From: an uncultured Acidobacteriota bacterium
Lineage (GTDB): Bacteria; Acidobacteriota; Terriglobia; Terriglobales; Acidobacteriaceae
DNA: 51,147 bases
Reading direction: 5' to 3'
Assembly (NCBI GenBank): GCA_903873705.1
Contig: CAIQPK010000078.1
Location: forward strand, 1-51,147
This document shows, piece after piece, positions 26,876 through 33,626 of the stretch; the stretch's first letter is position 1, and every line of letters starts with the position of its first letter. The position numbers were made by a program, and so were the translations under genes. The notes beneath the pieces are model-generated. The model saw only the letters and a list, made by a program, of their open reading frames with translations, was not told the origin of the DNA and searched no databases.

Positions 26876-27676
26876 TTACCGCACCGCAACCTGCAACGGC
26901 GCCTTCAAATCCCGCGGCGCCACAACCGGCGCGACGCGGCTCACACCCGCAGGCACTTCCGGCATCACATCCTCCGGCGCATTCGGATACTTCACCACGA
27001 CCGCATAAATGGCAGTCAATCCCATCACGCAAAGCACCGTGCCGATCGCGCCACAGACATATCCAAACTTCTTGCGCGCCTCGGTCCCCGGCGTAATGCC
27101 CCACTTGGCCGCGAACAGCCAGATACCGTAAGCAAAGTGCCAGCACGTCGCAATCATCGCGATCACGTACACCGCCAGGATTACCGGGTTCGCCAGCTCA
27201 TGCTGCACCTTGGCAAACGCCGCCCCCGGATGCTCCGGCAGGTTGGTGCCCATAAAGCGCTGCGTCGCCACGTGGTAAGCGATGTACAGCAGCGCAATAA
27301 TGCCCGTCACGCGCTGCATCAGGTAGCCGAAATTACCAGCCCACGGATAAACGTTCACATTGCTGCGGCCGCGCACGGCGATGAACACGCCATACAGCGC
27401 ATGGAAGGCCAGCGGGATAAAGATGAAGCTCCACTCCAGCACGCGCACCAGCGGCAGACTGTTCAGAAACAGCACCTGCTTGGCGTAGGCCATCGGCCCA
27501 TTCAGCATCTCGAAGTTCGAAACGATGTGCTCGACCAGGAACGCGCCAATCGGCACAATCCCCGAAAGCGAATGGAGCCGGCGCCAGAAGAAGCTATGTC
27601 CTTCACCGGCGCGAAGTGGCTGAACGCCGCGCAGCGGCGCGGAAGAGGGTGGGGCTGGCGGTGCGGCTGCTGCCAT
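26876..27676 (-). CDS. sdhC: Succinate dehydrogenase cytochrome b subunit, five-helix type B
   Basis: The 266-residue membrane subunit has five helices and four candidate haem-ligand His residues in the type B pattern: RRLHSLSG, AFHALYG, AYHVATQRF and CWHFAYG, matching the two-haem b enzyme of Bacillus. A single membrane subunit explains why no sdhD gene is seen. An additional His lies in FLVEHIVSN. CAGGAG lies 6 nt before the ATG. It is the first gene of the operon; a good sigma-70 promoter lies about 100 nt upstream. The proline-rich ends are low complexity. It anchors SdhAB and passes electrons to quinone. Confidence 0.94.
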   Translation of the reverse strand: MAAAAPPAPPSSAPLRGVQPLRAGEGHSFFWRRLHSLSGIVPIGAFLVEHIVSNFEMLNGPMAYAKQVLFLNSLPLVRVLEWSFIFIPLAFHALYGVFIAVRGRSNVNVYPWAGNFGYLMQRVTGIIALLYIAYHVATQRFMGTNLPEHPGAAFAKVQHELANPVILAVYVIAMIATCWHFAYGIWLFAAKWGITPGTEARKKFGYVCGAIGTVLCVMGLTAIYAVVVKYPNAPEDVMPEVPAGVSRVAPVVAPRDLKAPLQVAVR

Positions 27677-27735
27677 GCGGCGCTCCTGAACTTTTACGGC
27701 ACAACAATATCAACGGCACACAGGCCGCCGCTCAC

Positions 27736-27742
27736 TTCGAAC
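27736..27742. promoter_or_regulatory. GTTCGAA half-site in the sdh leader
   Basis: TTCGAAC (reverse complement GTTCGAA) lies about 25 nt downstream of the predicted transcription start, on the opposite orientation to the two upstream half-sites. Confidence 0.3.
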
Positions 27743-27773
27743 ACCAGGGAATGGCTCGGAGTTTGCAGAAATG

Positions 27774-27802
27774 ATTATTCCGCCATGCCAACTCAGCGTC
27801 AA
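27774..27802 (-). promoter_or_regulatory. Sigma-70-type promoter of the sdh operon
   Basis: Read on the minus strand: -35 TTGACG at 27797-27802, a 17-nt spacer, and -10 AATAAT at 27774-27779. Each hexamer matches 5 of 6 consensus bases. Transcription would start near 27767, about 90 nt before the sdhC ATG. Confidence 0.7.
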
Positions 27803-27810
27803 GAAAATTT

Positions 27811-27840
27811 GTTCGAATACCGCAATTTTGTTCGATATTC
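27811..27840 (-). promoter_or_regulatory. Two GTTCGA half-sites upstream of the sdh -35
   Basis: GTTCGAATAC (27811-27820) and GTTCGATATTC (27830-27840) are direct repeats 19 bp apart, centred near -49 and -68 of the sdh start, a position typical for activators. Similar GTTCGAT sites lie over the start of the IclR-type gene (43669-43686). Confidence 0.55.
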
Positions 27841-27865
27841 AAAACTTGTCGGACAGTCGCCCGCA

Positions 27866-28489
27866 TCAGCCTGCACGCCCCGTGCGCTCCATCTCCGCCA
27901 GCAGCGCACGAAACGCCTTCCCCCGATGGCTCAGCTCCCACTTCTGCTCCCGCGGCAGCTCCGCCGCCGTCACGCCCAGTTCCAGCAGCAGAAACAGCGG
28001 ATCGTACCCGAAGCCACCCTCGCCCCGCGCCGTCTCCAACACCACGCCCTCCGCGGTTCCCTCCGCGCGAAGCACCACAACACCATCCCGAGCCAGCGCC
28101 AGCGCACAAACGAACCTCGCCCCACGCGCCGCCTGCGGCACACCCTTCAAACGCTCCAGCAGATAAGCGTTGTTGCGAGCATCCTTCCCCATTCCCCGGC
28201 CACCAAGCCCCGCATCCTCCGCATACCGCGCCGACCGCACCCCCGGCTCACCGCCCAGCGCCGCCACCTCCAGCCCCGAGTCATCCGCAAACACCAGCAG
28301 TCCCGGCGCGGCGAGCGAGTACGCCACCGCCTTCAATTCTGCATTCCCCATAAATGTCGCCGCATCCTCCACCGGCTCAGCCATCTCCTTCAACCCCGGC
28401 AGCGCCTCCACCCCCACCCCATACCCGCCCGCTGAAGCCGCAAACTCCGCCAGCTTCCCCGCATTCGTCGTCGCCGCATAAATCGTCAT
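27866..28489 (-). CDS. rdgB: Non-canonical purine NTP pyrophosphatase (RdgB/HAM1)
   Basis: The 207-residue enzyme hydrolyses dITP/XTP to monophosphates, cleaning the nucleotide pool. It begins MTIYAATTNAGKLAEF, the family's T/SxNxxK motif, followed by FADDSGLEV, GVRSARYA, GFGYDPLF and the C-terminal SHRGKAFRAL; all catalytic and binding positions are in place. The ATG 28489 starts this canonical N-terminus; an upstream GTG-type extension is not needed. It is on the strand of the sdh operon but on the other side of the sdh promoter, so it has its own promoter. Length is normal (about 200). Confidence 0.95.
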   Translation of the reverse strand: MTIYAATTNAGKLAEFAASAGGYGVGVEALPGLKEMAEPVEDAATFMGNAELKAVAYSLAAPGLLVFADDSGLEVAALGGEPGVRSARYAEDAGLGGRGMGKDARNNAYLLERLKGVPQAARGARFVCALALARDGVVVLRAEGTAEGVVLETARGEGGFGYDPLFLLLELGVTAAELPREQKWELSHRGKAFRALLAEMERTGRAG

Positions 28490-28599
28490 CGAATTACCCC
28501 CACCCACCGATCCATCGCAGTCGTCATAGTCTGTTCTACTTCGCGAAACTTAGCGTTTAAACTCCGCGAACTTTGCGTCAAAGCCTTTGCTTTCCCGGC

Positions 28600-29679
28600 T
28601 CACTTCGCCGCCCCCGTCGCCCAAACCCCAATCCTCCCCTTAACCCCCACCGCAAACGGCAACGACACCGCATTCCACCCCCCGTTATCCCCCGTCACCG
28701 CTACCCAGTTCCGCCCATCATCCGCAGACACGTCCGTCCCACTAGTCCCCACCGCCACCCAAACCTTCGCCGCCGGATCATAAGCCACGCCCGACCGATA
28801 ACCCCCCGGCATCGTCACCGCCGGCGCAAACTTATACCCGCCGTTATCGCTCCACGCCGCGGTCGACGCGCGCTCACCCGGCTTCTGATAATCCCCGCCC
28901 ACCACCACCACGTGCCCGCCGCTCCCCAAAGCCATCGAAAACGCCCCGCTCGCCTGTCCCGCCGCAAACGGCAGCGGCGTCCGGCTCCATTCGGAAAACG
29001 CGCCTTCCTTCTCCGCCATATCCAGCGGCTGCACGCGGCTCCGCTCCTCGTGCACCACTTCCGACTTCATGCCACCCGTCAGCAGCGAAAACGCCCCGTC
29101 ACCCACGCCTTCCACCAGCAGCGTATTGCTCGCCGCAAACGCCGCCTGGCCTTCTATGGCAGCGATCGGATGCTCATTCCAGTCATGAGAAAACGCTCCC
29201 GTCTCGTAGCCGCTGCCGCCCACTCGCGCAAAGAACAACCGATAGGCTCCATCCACCGGATCGCCCAGGATAAACAGCGTCTTCAGCTTCGCCGAGTAGA
29301 GCAGCCCATCCCAGAATCCCGCTTTATCCGGATTGCTGAACACCAGCGCCCACGTCCGGCACGCATCCTTCGTCTGGTACAGCCGCGAAGCGTCCCCCGG
29401 CCCACTCGACATCACCCACGCCGTCCGCGCATCCACCGCCTGCACGCCGCGAAAGTCCAGCTTCTCCGCCCCGCGCGGAACCGCACACGGCTCCCAGTTC
29501 TTTCCCCCGTCGACAGTGCGCAGCACCGTCCCGTCAGTCCCCGAAGCCCACGCCACCTCGGCACTCAGCGCCTGCACGCCACGCAAGCTAGCCGTGGTGT
29601 GTGACTCCTGCAACATCCACTGCGCCCGCATCGGAGTCGTCGCCACCACTGCTATCACCAATACCCACATTGCCCGCAT
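28600..29679 (-). CDS. Secreted BNR-like beta-propeller protein
   Basis: The roughly 359-residue product starts with a signal peptide (MRAMWVLVIAVVATTPMRAQ). It then shows repeated Asp-box/BNR-type turns: TVLRTVDGGKNW, YQTKDACRTWALVF, AWSDNGGYKF and SADDGRNWVAV, as in YCF48/oxidoreductase-like photosystem assembly propellers and sialidases. It is often called oxidoreductase in acidobacterial genomes, without evidence of catalysis. The start 29679 is preferred because the upstream in-frame codons are repeat-like (a degenerate version of the 16-bp array). No Shine-Dalgarno is visible; the start codon could also be 29670. Confidence 0.75.
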   Translation of the reverse strand: MRAMWVLVIAVVATTPMRAQWMLQESHTTASLRGVQALSAEVAWASGTDGTVLRTVDGGKNWEPCAVPRGAEKLDFRGVQAVDARTAWVMSSGPGDASRLYQTKDACRTWALVFSNPDKAGFWDGLLYSAKLKTLFILGDPVDGAYRLFFARVGGSGYETGAFSHDWNEHPIAAIEGQAAFAASNTLLVEGVGDGAFSLLTGGMKSEVVHEERSRVQPLDMAEKEGAFSEWSRTPLPFAAGQASGAFSMALGSGGHVVVVGGDYQKPGERASTAAWSDNGGYKFAPAVTMPGGYRSGVAYDPAAKVWVAVGTSGTDVSADDGRNWVAVTGDNGGWNAVSLPFAVGVKGRIGVWATGAAK

Positions 29680-29699
29680 GACCGAAAGTGTAACCGCTG

Positions 29700-29790
29700 C
29701 GTTCTCTTGCTGTTGGTTTCTGCCGTCGTTTTCCCTGTCGCTCTCGCTGCCGTTTTTGCTGTCGCTTTCGCCCTTGCCTCTCTTGGACAA
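29700..29790. repeat. Degenerate pyrimidine-rich repeat
   Basis: This tract has loosely repeated CTG(C/T)CG(C/T)T blocks of about 16-18 bp with no A on the plus strand for long stretches. It resembles an older, decayed form of the array at 29876-30051. It precedes the propeller gene. Confidence 0.45.
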
Positions 29791-29811
29791 TTTCTCCCCA
29801 GAGAAATTGTC
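29786..29811. repeat. Hairpin with adjoining dispersed motif
   Basis: GACAATTTCT and AGAAATTGTC form a perfect 10-bp stem around a 6-nt loop. It is followed by CATCCTGAGCGCAGCGAA, which resembles a dispersed motif I recall from many bacterial genomes. It separates the degenerate and regular repeat arrays. Confidence 0.5.
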
Positions 29812-29875
29812 ATCCTGAGCGCAGCGAATGGCTCTGCTTCACCGCTTTTGCTTTCTCCCGCTGTTGCCGTTCCCT

Positions 29876-30051
29876 GTTCTTGTCGTTGCCCGTTCTTGTC
29901 GTTGCTCGTTCTTGTCGTTGCCCGTTCTTGCCGTTGCCCGTTCTTGTCGTTGCCCGTTCTCGTCGTTGCCCGTTCTTGTCGTTGCCCGTTCTTGTCGTTG
30001 CCCGTTCTTGTCGTTGCCCGTTCTTGTCGTTGCCCGTTCTTGTCGTTGCCT
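29876..30051. repeat. Eleven-copy tandem array of a 16-bp unit
   Basis: GTTCTTGTCGTTGCCC repeats 11 times with few substitutions (units at 29892, 29924, 29956 and 30036 differ by one base). As 16 is not a multiple of 3, three units encode one 16-residue period and all six frames stay open: the minus strand reads RTGNDKNGQRQERATT repeats. This explains the apparent ORFs; none has a credible start context. The array lies in the intergenic region upstream of yjbQ. Confidence 0.95.
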
Positions 30052-30065
30052 TTGCTCGAAGGTAC

Positions 30066-30120
30066 CCTGAGGCTTCAGCCTCAGGTCTCATAGAACCTCC
30101 ACTAACTGGGCTTTAGCCCC
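30066..30120. repeat. Two REP-like hairpins after the tandem array
   Basis: CCTGAGGCTTCAGCCTCAGG (30066-30085) is a near-perfect palindrome, and GGGCTTTAGCCCC (30108-30120) repeats the core found at 23696-23708. They sit 22 nt apart directly after the array. Confidence 0.6.
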
Positions 30121-30343
30121 TGGGGTTAGCAGTCCCTAGCTGCGTCACTCCCATTCGAGAATCACCCCACCCCTTGTCAAGCCCCTAAGCTGCTTATCTC
30201 ACACATTCCAAACCAAATAGACTTGGCGTAATTACTCCGCCAAATCACTAGAATAGAAATAGAGCACTTTCAAGAACCACGCAGCAGCCGGAGGGAACCC
30301 AGCCCATAGTCGTACCAACAGGAAGTATCCCTGCTTCACCCTT
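30121..30343. other. Spacer before the yjbQ leader element
   Basis: No gene is seen here. It holds an inverted repeat TTGGCG-N9-CGCCAA at 30223-30243, which could be an operator or a binding site for a nucleoid protein, and an AT-richer stretch around it. The remaining sequence shows nothing recognised. Confidence 0.4.
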
Positions 30344-30389
30344 TGAAACCAGGACCTTAGCCAAAAAGTACCGGGGGGGAGGGATACCC
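30344..30389 (+). repeat. G-run leader element, copy 1
   Basis: The motif (TGAAAcCAGGACcTTAgcCAAAAAGTaCC, quoted in pieces: CCAGGACCTTAG then CCAAAAAGTACC then a run of seven G) ends 16 nt before the yjbQ ATG. A copy in the same orientation relative to its gene lies upstream of the gene at 47700-48002. Confidence 0.65.
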
Positions 30390-30405
30390 CATATACCATC
30401 ACCCC

Positions 30406-30846
30406 ATGAAGGCCCACACCGAATACCTCACCTTCAACACCGACGAACGTTACGAGATGGTCCACATCACGCCGCAAGTGCAGGCAATAGTCCAGCGCAG
30501 CGGGGTTATAGACGGCCTCTGTTTCGTCAGCCCGATGCACATCACTGCCGCCATCTACGTGAACGACAACGAAGACGGTCTCATCGAAGATATCGGCACC
30601 TGGCTCGAGAAGCTCGCCCCCCGCTGGCCCGGCTACAAGCACCACCAGACCGGCGAGGACAACGCCGACGCGCACCTCAAGTCGCTGCTGCTGCACAACG
30701 AAACCACGCTGCCCATCACCAACGGCCGCCTCGACCTGGGCACCTGGCAACGCATCTTCTACGCCGAATTCGACGGCCAGCGCAACAAACGAGTGATCGT
30801 GAAAATTCTAGGCGTAACCGACAAAGCCGAGGTCAGCGGGAGATAA
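30406..30846 (+). CDS. yjbQ: YjbQ/UPF0047 protein
   Basis: The 146-residue protein matches the YjbQ (UPF0047) family: an N-terminal EYLTFNTDERYEMVHITPQV, DGLCFVSPMHITAAIYVNDNEDGL, then YKHHQTGEDNADAHLKSLLLHNE and a C-terminal W-x-R-I-F-Y-A-E-F-D-G-x-R segment. The conserved His/Asn/Asp set is present. Some members can complement loss of thiamine-phosphate synthase, but the natural role is not settled. The gene is preceded by the G-run leader element with no ordinary Shine-Dalgarno other than GGGAGGGA about 17-25 nt upstream. A REP-type element follows its stop. Confidence 0.9.
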   Translation: MKAHTEYLTFNTDERYEMVHITPQVQAIVQRSGVIDGLCFVSPMHITAAIYVNDNEDGLIEDIGTWLEKLAPRWPGYKHHQTGEDNADAHLKSLLLHNETTLPITNGRLDLGTWQRIFYAEFDGQRNKRVIVKILGVTDKAEVSGR

Positions 30847-30867
30847 GCTTTTGGCCGCAAACTTGAA

Positions 30868-30947
30868 GCGCTGAAAGCGCGCCGCTATACCAGCATGGGG
30901 CGCAGCCCCATGTTCTAAGCCGAAAGGAGTTTGAGGGCTGAAAGCCC
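30868..30947. repeat. REP-like element with three palindromes, copy 1
   Basis: GCGCTGAAAGCGC (30868-30880), ATGGGGCGCAGCCCCAT (30895-30911) and GGGCTGAAAGCCC (30935-30947) are three palindromes in 80 bp. The GCGCTGAA...GCTATACCAGC...GGGGC...AGCCCC arrangement recurs in reverse at 49346-49390. It lies between the yjbQ and ABC transporter stop codons. Confidence 0.75.
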
Positions 30948-30969
30948 GGTCTATAACTTTCAAGCGCGA

Positions 30970-32721
30970 CTACGAAGCCGTAGCCAGCTCTTCCTCCAGC
31001 CGCTGCTTGTCGAACAGATTCGCGTAATAACCATCAAGCGCGATCAGTTCTTCATGCGTTCCAAGCTCGACGATCTGGCCCGCAACCAGCACCGCAATCC
31101 GGTCCGCGCTGCGTGCGGTCGAGACGCGATGCGAGATCAGCACCGTCGTTCGTCCCTGCATCGCCTCGCGTAGAGAGCCTAGAATCTGCTCCTCGGTATA
31201 AGTGTCAACGCTCGCCAGCGCATCATCCAGGATCAGTATCCGAGGATCCCGCAGGATCGCCCGCGCAATCGCCGTCCGCTGCTTCTGCCCGCCCGAAAGC
31301 GTCATTCCACGCTCGCCCACCAGCGTCTGGAACCCGCGCGGAAACTCCTCGATCTCGGTCGCAATGTGCGCCGCAGCCGCAGCCGCACGAACCGCCTCAT
31401 CACTGGCATCCGGCGCGCCAAACGCCACATTCTCCCGGATCGTCTCGGTGAACAGGTAAGTCTCCTGCGGCACAAACCCGATAGCCTTCCGCAGCGTCGC
31501 CAGCGGATAATCCCGCACGGGAACGCCATCAACCAGCACCATCCCGCGCTCCGCCTCATACAGCCGCGGAATCAGCCCGACCAGCGTCGACTTGCCCGAT
31601 CCTGTCGGACCGACGATAGCCAGGCTGGACCCCGCCGGAATGTGCAGGTTGATGTCCGTCAGCGTCTGAGCATCGCTGGTATACGCAAAGCTCAGGTGCC
31701 GGAACTCGACCTCACCCTCAATCCGCCGGTCAGCCAGCGCGGGCAGGGCCTCATCGTCGTTGATCGCCGCCTTCACCTTCATCAAGGCGTCGATGCGCAC
31801 CACCGAAGCCGTCCCCCGCTGCACCAGGTTCACCACCCACCCGATAGCAATCATCGGCCAGATCAGTTGCACCATGTAGAAGTTGTAGCTGGAGAATTGA
31901 CCCACCGTGATGTGGTGCAGCACCACCTCATGCCCACCCACCAGCAGCGTAATCATCAACGAAACACCGAGCACAAATTCAAGCGTCGGCCACAGCATCG
32001 CCATCAGCCGGGCCAGCAGCAGGCTGCGTCGTATGAACTCCTGGTTCGATCGCTCAAACGCTGCAATCTGCGCCTCTTCCTGCGCAAATGCACGGATCAG
32101 TCGCGCGCCCGAAAAGTTCTCCTCCGCCTGCGCCGAAATGTCCGAGAACATCGCCTGGATCCGCTCAAACCGCGTATGAATCCGCGCGCCGAAGTATTGC
32201 ACGAGCACCGACGCAAACGGCAGCGGAACGAAGGCGAACAAGGTCAGCTTCGGGCTCAGCCGCATCATGTAAGGCAGCGCCGCAGCGGTGAACACGACGG
32301 TATTCGCGCTGTACATAATCGCCGGCCCAAGCAGTTGCCGCACCGCAGCCAGGTCGTTGATCGACCGCGACATGATGTCGCCCGTGCGATGCTGCTGGAA
32401 GAAGCTCGGCGGCTGAGTCTCCAGGTGCGCGAACAGGTCATTGCGCAGGTCGTACTCGATCTCCCGCGAAGCCCCGATCACAACCTGCCGCGTGATGTAC
32501 AGAAAGGTCCCAGACAGACAAGCAATCCCCAGCAGTTTTAGCCCGGAGATGGCGATGACCCGCGTGCTGAGGTTGGTGCGCAGATCATCGATCGCGCCAC
32601 CGACGACGATCGGCACCAGAGCCTTGGTGACGTTATAGACCACCAGCGCAAAGCCGCCCCACGCGAAGCGCCACTTGTAGCGCTTCAGATACGGGAACAG
32701 CGGACGCACGCGCTCGAACAT
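30970..32721 (-). CDS. ABC exporter (MsbA/MdlA type), half-transporter
   Basis: This 583-residue protein fuses a six-helix membrane domain (residues 1-310) and an ATPase domain. Walker A is GPTGSGKST, the Q-loop VPQETYLF, the signature LSGGQKQR, and the H-loop ISHRVST. Walker B reads ILILDDALASVD: the usual catalytic Glu after the Asp is Asp, as in BmrC/YheI-type half-transporters that work as heterodimers. No partner lies next to it. Here it is the last gene of a run with lptFG and FKBP, so an MsbA-like lipid role is an attractive inference. Multidrug export is the other option. Confidence 0.9.
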   Translation of the reverse strand: MFERVRPLFPYLKRYKWRFAWGGFALVVYNVTKALVPIVVGGAIDDLRTNLSTRVIAISGLKLLGIACLSGTFLYITRQVVIGASREIEYDLRNDLFAHLETQPPSFFQQHRTGDIMSRSINDLAAVRQLLGPAIMYSANTVVFTAAALPYMMRLSPKLTLFAFVPLPFASVLVQYFGARIHTRFERIQAMFSDISAQAEENFSGARLIRAFAQEEAQIAAFERSNQEFIRRSLLLARLMAMLWPTLEFVLGVSLMITLLVGGHEVVLHHITVGQFSSYNFYMVQLIWPMIAIGWVVNLVQRGTASVVRIDALMKVKAAINDDEALPALADRRIEGEVEFRHLSFAYTSDAQTLTDINLHIPAGSSLAIVGPTGSGKSTLVGLIPRLYEAERGMVLVDGVPVRDYPLATLRKAIGFVPQETYLFTETIRENVAFGAPDASDEAVRAAAAAAHIATEIEEFPRGFQTLVGERGMTLSGGQKQRTAIARAILRDPRILILDDALASVDTYTEEQILGSLREAMQGRTTVLISHRVSTARSADRIAVLVAGQIVELGTHEELIALDGYYANLFDKQRLEEELATAS

Positions 32722-32789
32722 GGGCTTCCTCTCGACTAAGTGAGAACGGCCCGCACCTGGACCTCAGGTGCGAGCCGCGCGTCGTGGTG

Positions 32790-33590
32790 TTACTTGGCTT
32801 CAGCTGGAGCGGGCGCCGGCTTGGTGGGTTCAGCCGCCGACGAAGGTGTGGTCTGCGGAGCTGCAGCAGGCGTCGTCGCTGGCTTGGCTGCGGGAGCCGG
32901 AGCAGGCTTTGGTGCCGGAGCGGTATCGCTCTGGCTCACCAGCTCCACGTCGAAGATCAGCTCAGCCTTGGCGGGAATCTGTGGCGGGCGGCCGTTCGCG
33001 CCGTAGGCGAGCTGGAACGGGATATACAAGCGGCGCTTGCCGCCGATGTGCATGCCTCCAAACCCGGTATCCCATCCAGGAATCACCTGGTGGCCGCCGT
33101 ACTTGATCGTGATCGGCTCACCTCGGTCGAGCGACGAGTCAAACTTGGTGCCGTCCGTCAGGTAACCGGTGTAGTGGATCGAGTAGAACTTGCCGGGCGC
33201 AGCCAGCGGGCCGCTGCCGATCTTGGTGTCCACGTAGTACTCCGAGATGGCGGTCGATTCCAGCCCCAGCGTCTCGCGGATGTCTGCCCCGGCCAGCGGC
33301 GACATGTAGGAGAGCTTGGCCTGCGGCTCCGTCGTAATCGTGAAGAGCGCTTTCGGGCACGGCGAACCTGCGGGCAACGCAGGCAGCTTCGGGGAGAGCT
33401 CCGGCAGATCGGTGGCGCAGGCGCTGGCCGTGAGAGCACCTGCAGCAGGCTTGTGTGCGGCCGTGGTCGTCGCAGCGGCGGTGTGATGCGCGGCAGCGGG
33501 AGCCTTGGGCGCGGTCTGGGCTAAGAGCGAAGCAGCGCCCACAGCGAGCAGGGCGAGCGAAAGGGTGCGGAAGGGAGCGTGGATTGTCAT
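32790..33590 (-). CDS. Secreted FKBP-type peptidyl-prolyl isomerase
   Basis: The 266-residue product has a signal peptide (ending SLLAQ), an Ala/His/Thr-rich N-terminal linker, a FKBP domain at about 120-225 (YSIHYTGYLTDGTKFDSSLDRGEPI, VIPGWDTGFGGMHIGGKRRLYIP, LAYGANGRPPQIPAKAELIFDVEL) and a Pro/Ala-rich tail. The residues that line the isomerase pocket are conserved. It should aid folding in the periplasm or outer membrane. It lies 36 nt after lptFG and 68 nt before the ABC exporter, suggesting a joint envelope operon. CGxxC-type Cys near 58 and 78 could pair. Confidence 0.92.
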   Translation of the reverse strand: MTIHAPFRTLSLALLAVGAASLLAQTAPKAPAAAHHTAAATTTAAHKPAAGALTASACATDLPELSPKLPALPAGSPCPKALFTITTEPQAKLSYMSPLAGADIRETLGLESTAISEYYVDTKIGSGPLAAPGKFYSIHYTGYLTDGTKFDSSLDRGEPITIKYGGHQVIPGWDTGFGGMHIGGKRRLYIPFQLAYGANGRPPQIPAKAELIFDVELVSQSDTAPAPKPAPAPAAKPATTPAAAPQTTPSSAAEPTKPAPAPAEAK

Positions 33591-33626
33591 GTCGCTTCCA
33601 GTCTATGTGAATCCGGCGGTTTGGAG

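Noticed and set aside
27137-28435. 432-codon plus-strand frame across the sdhC-rdgB region
   Set aside because: It crosses two well-supported minus-strand genes and a promoter and has no motif.
29876-30051. CRISPR array
   Set aside because: Units are directly adjacent with no spacers, and no cas genes are nearby.
29810-30091. Repeat protein with RTGNDKNGQRQERATT units on the minus strand
   Set aside because: All six frames are open because the DNA unit is 16 bp; no ribosome site or promoter supports coding.
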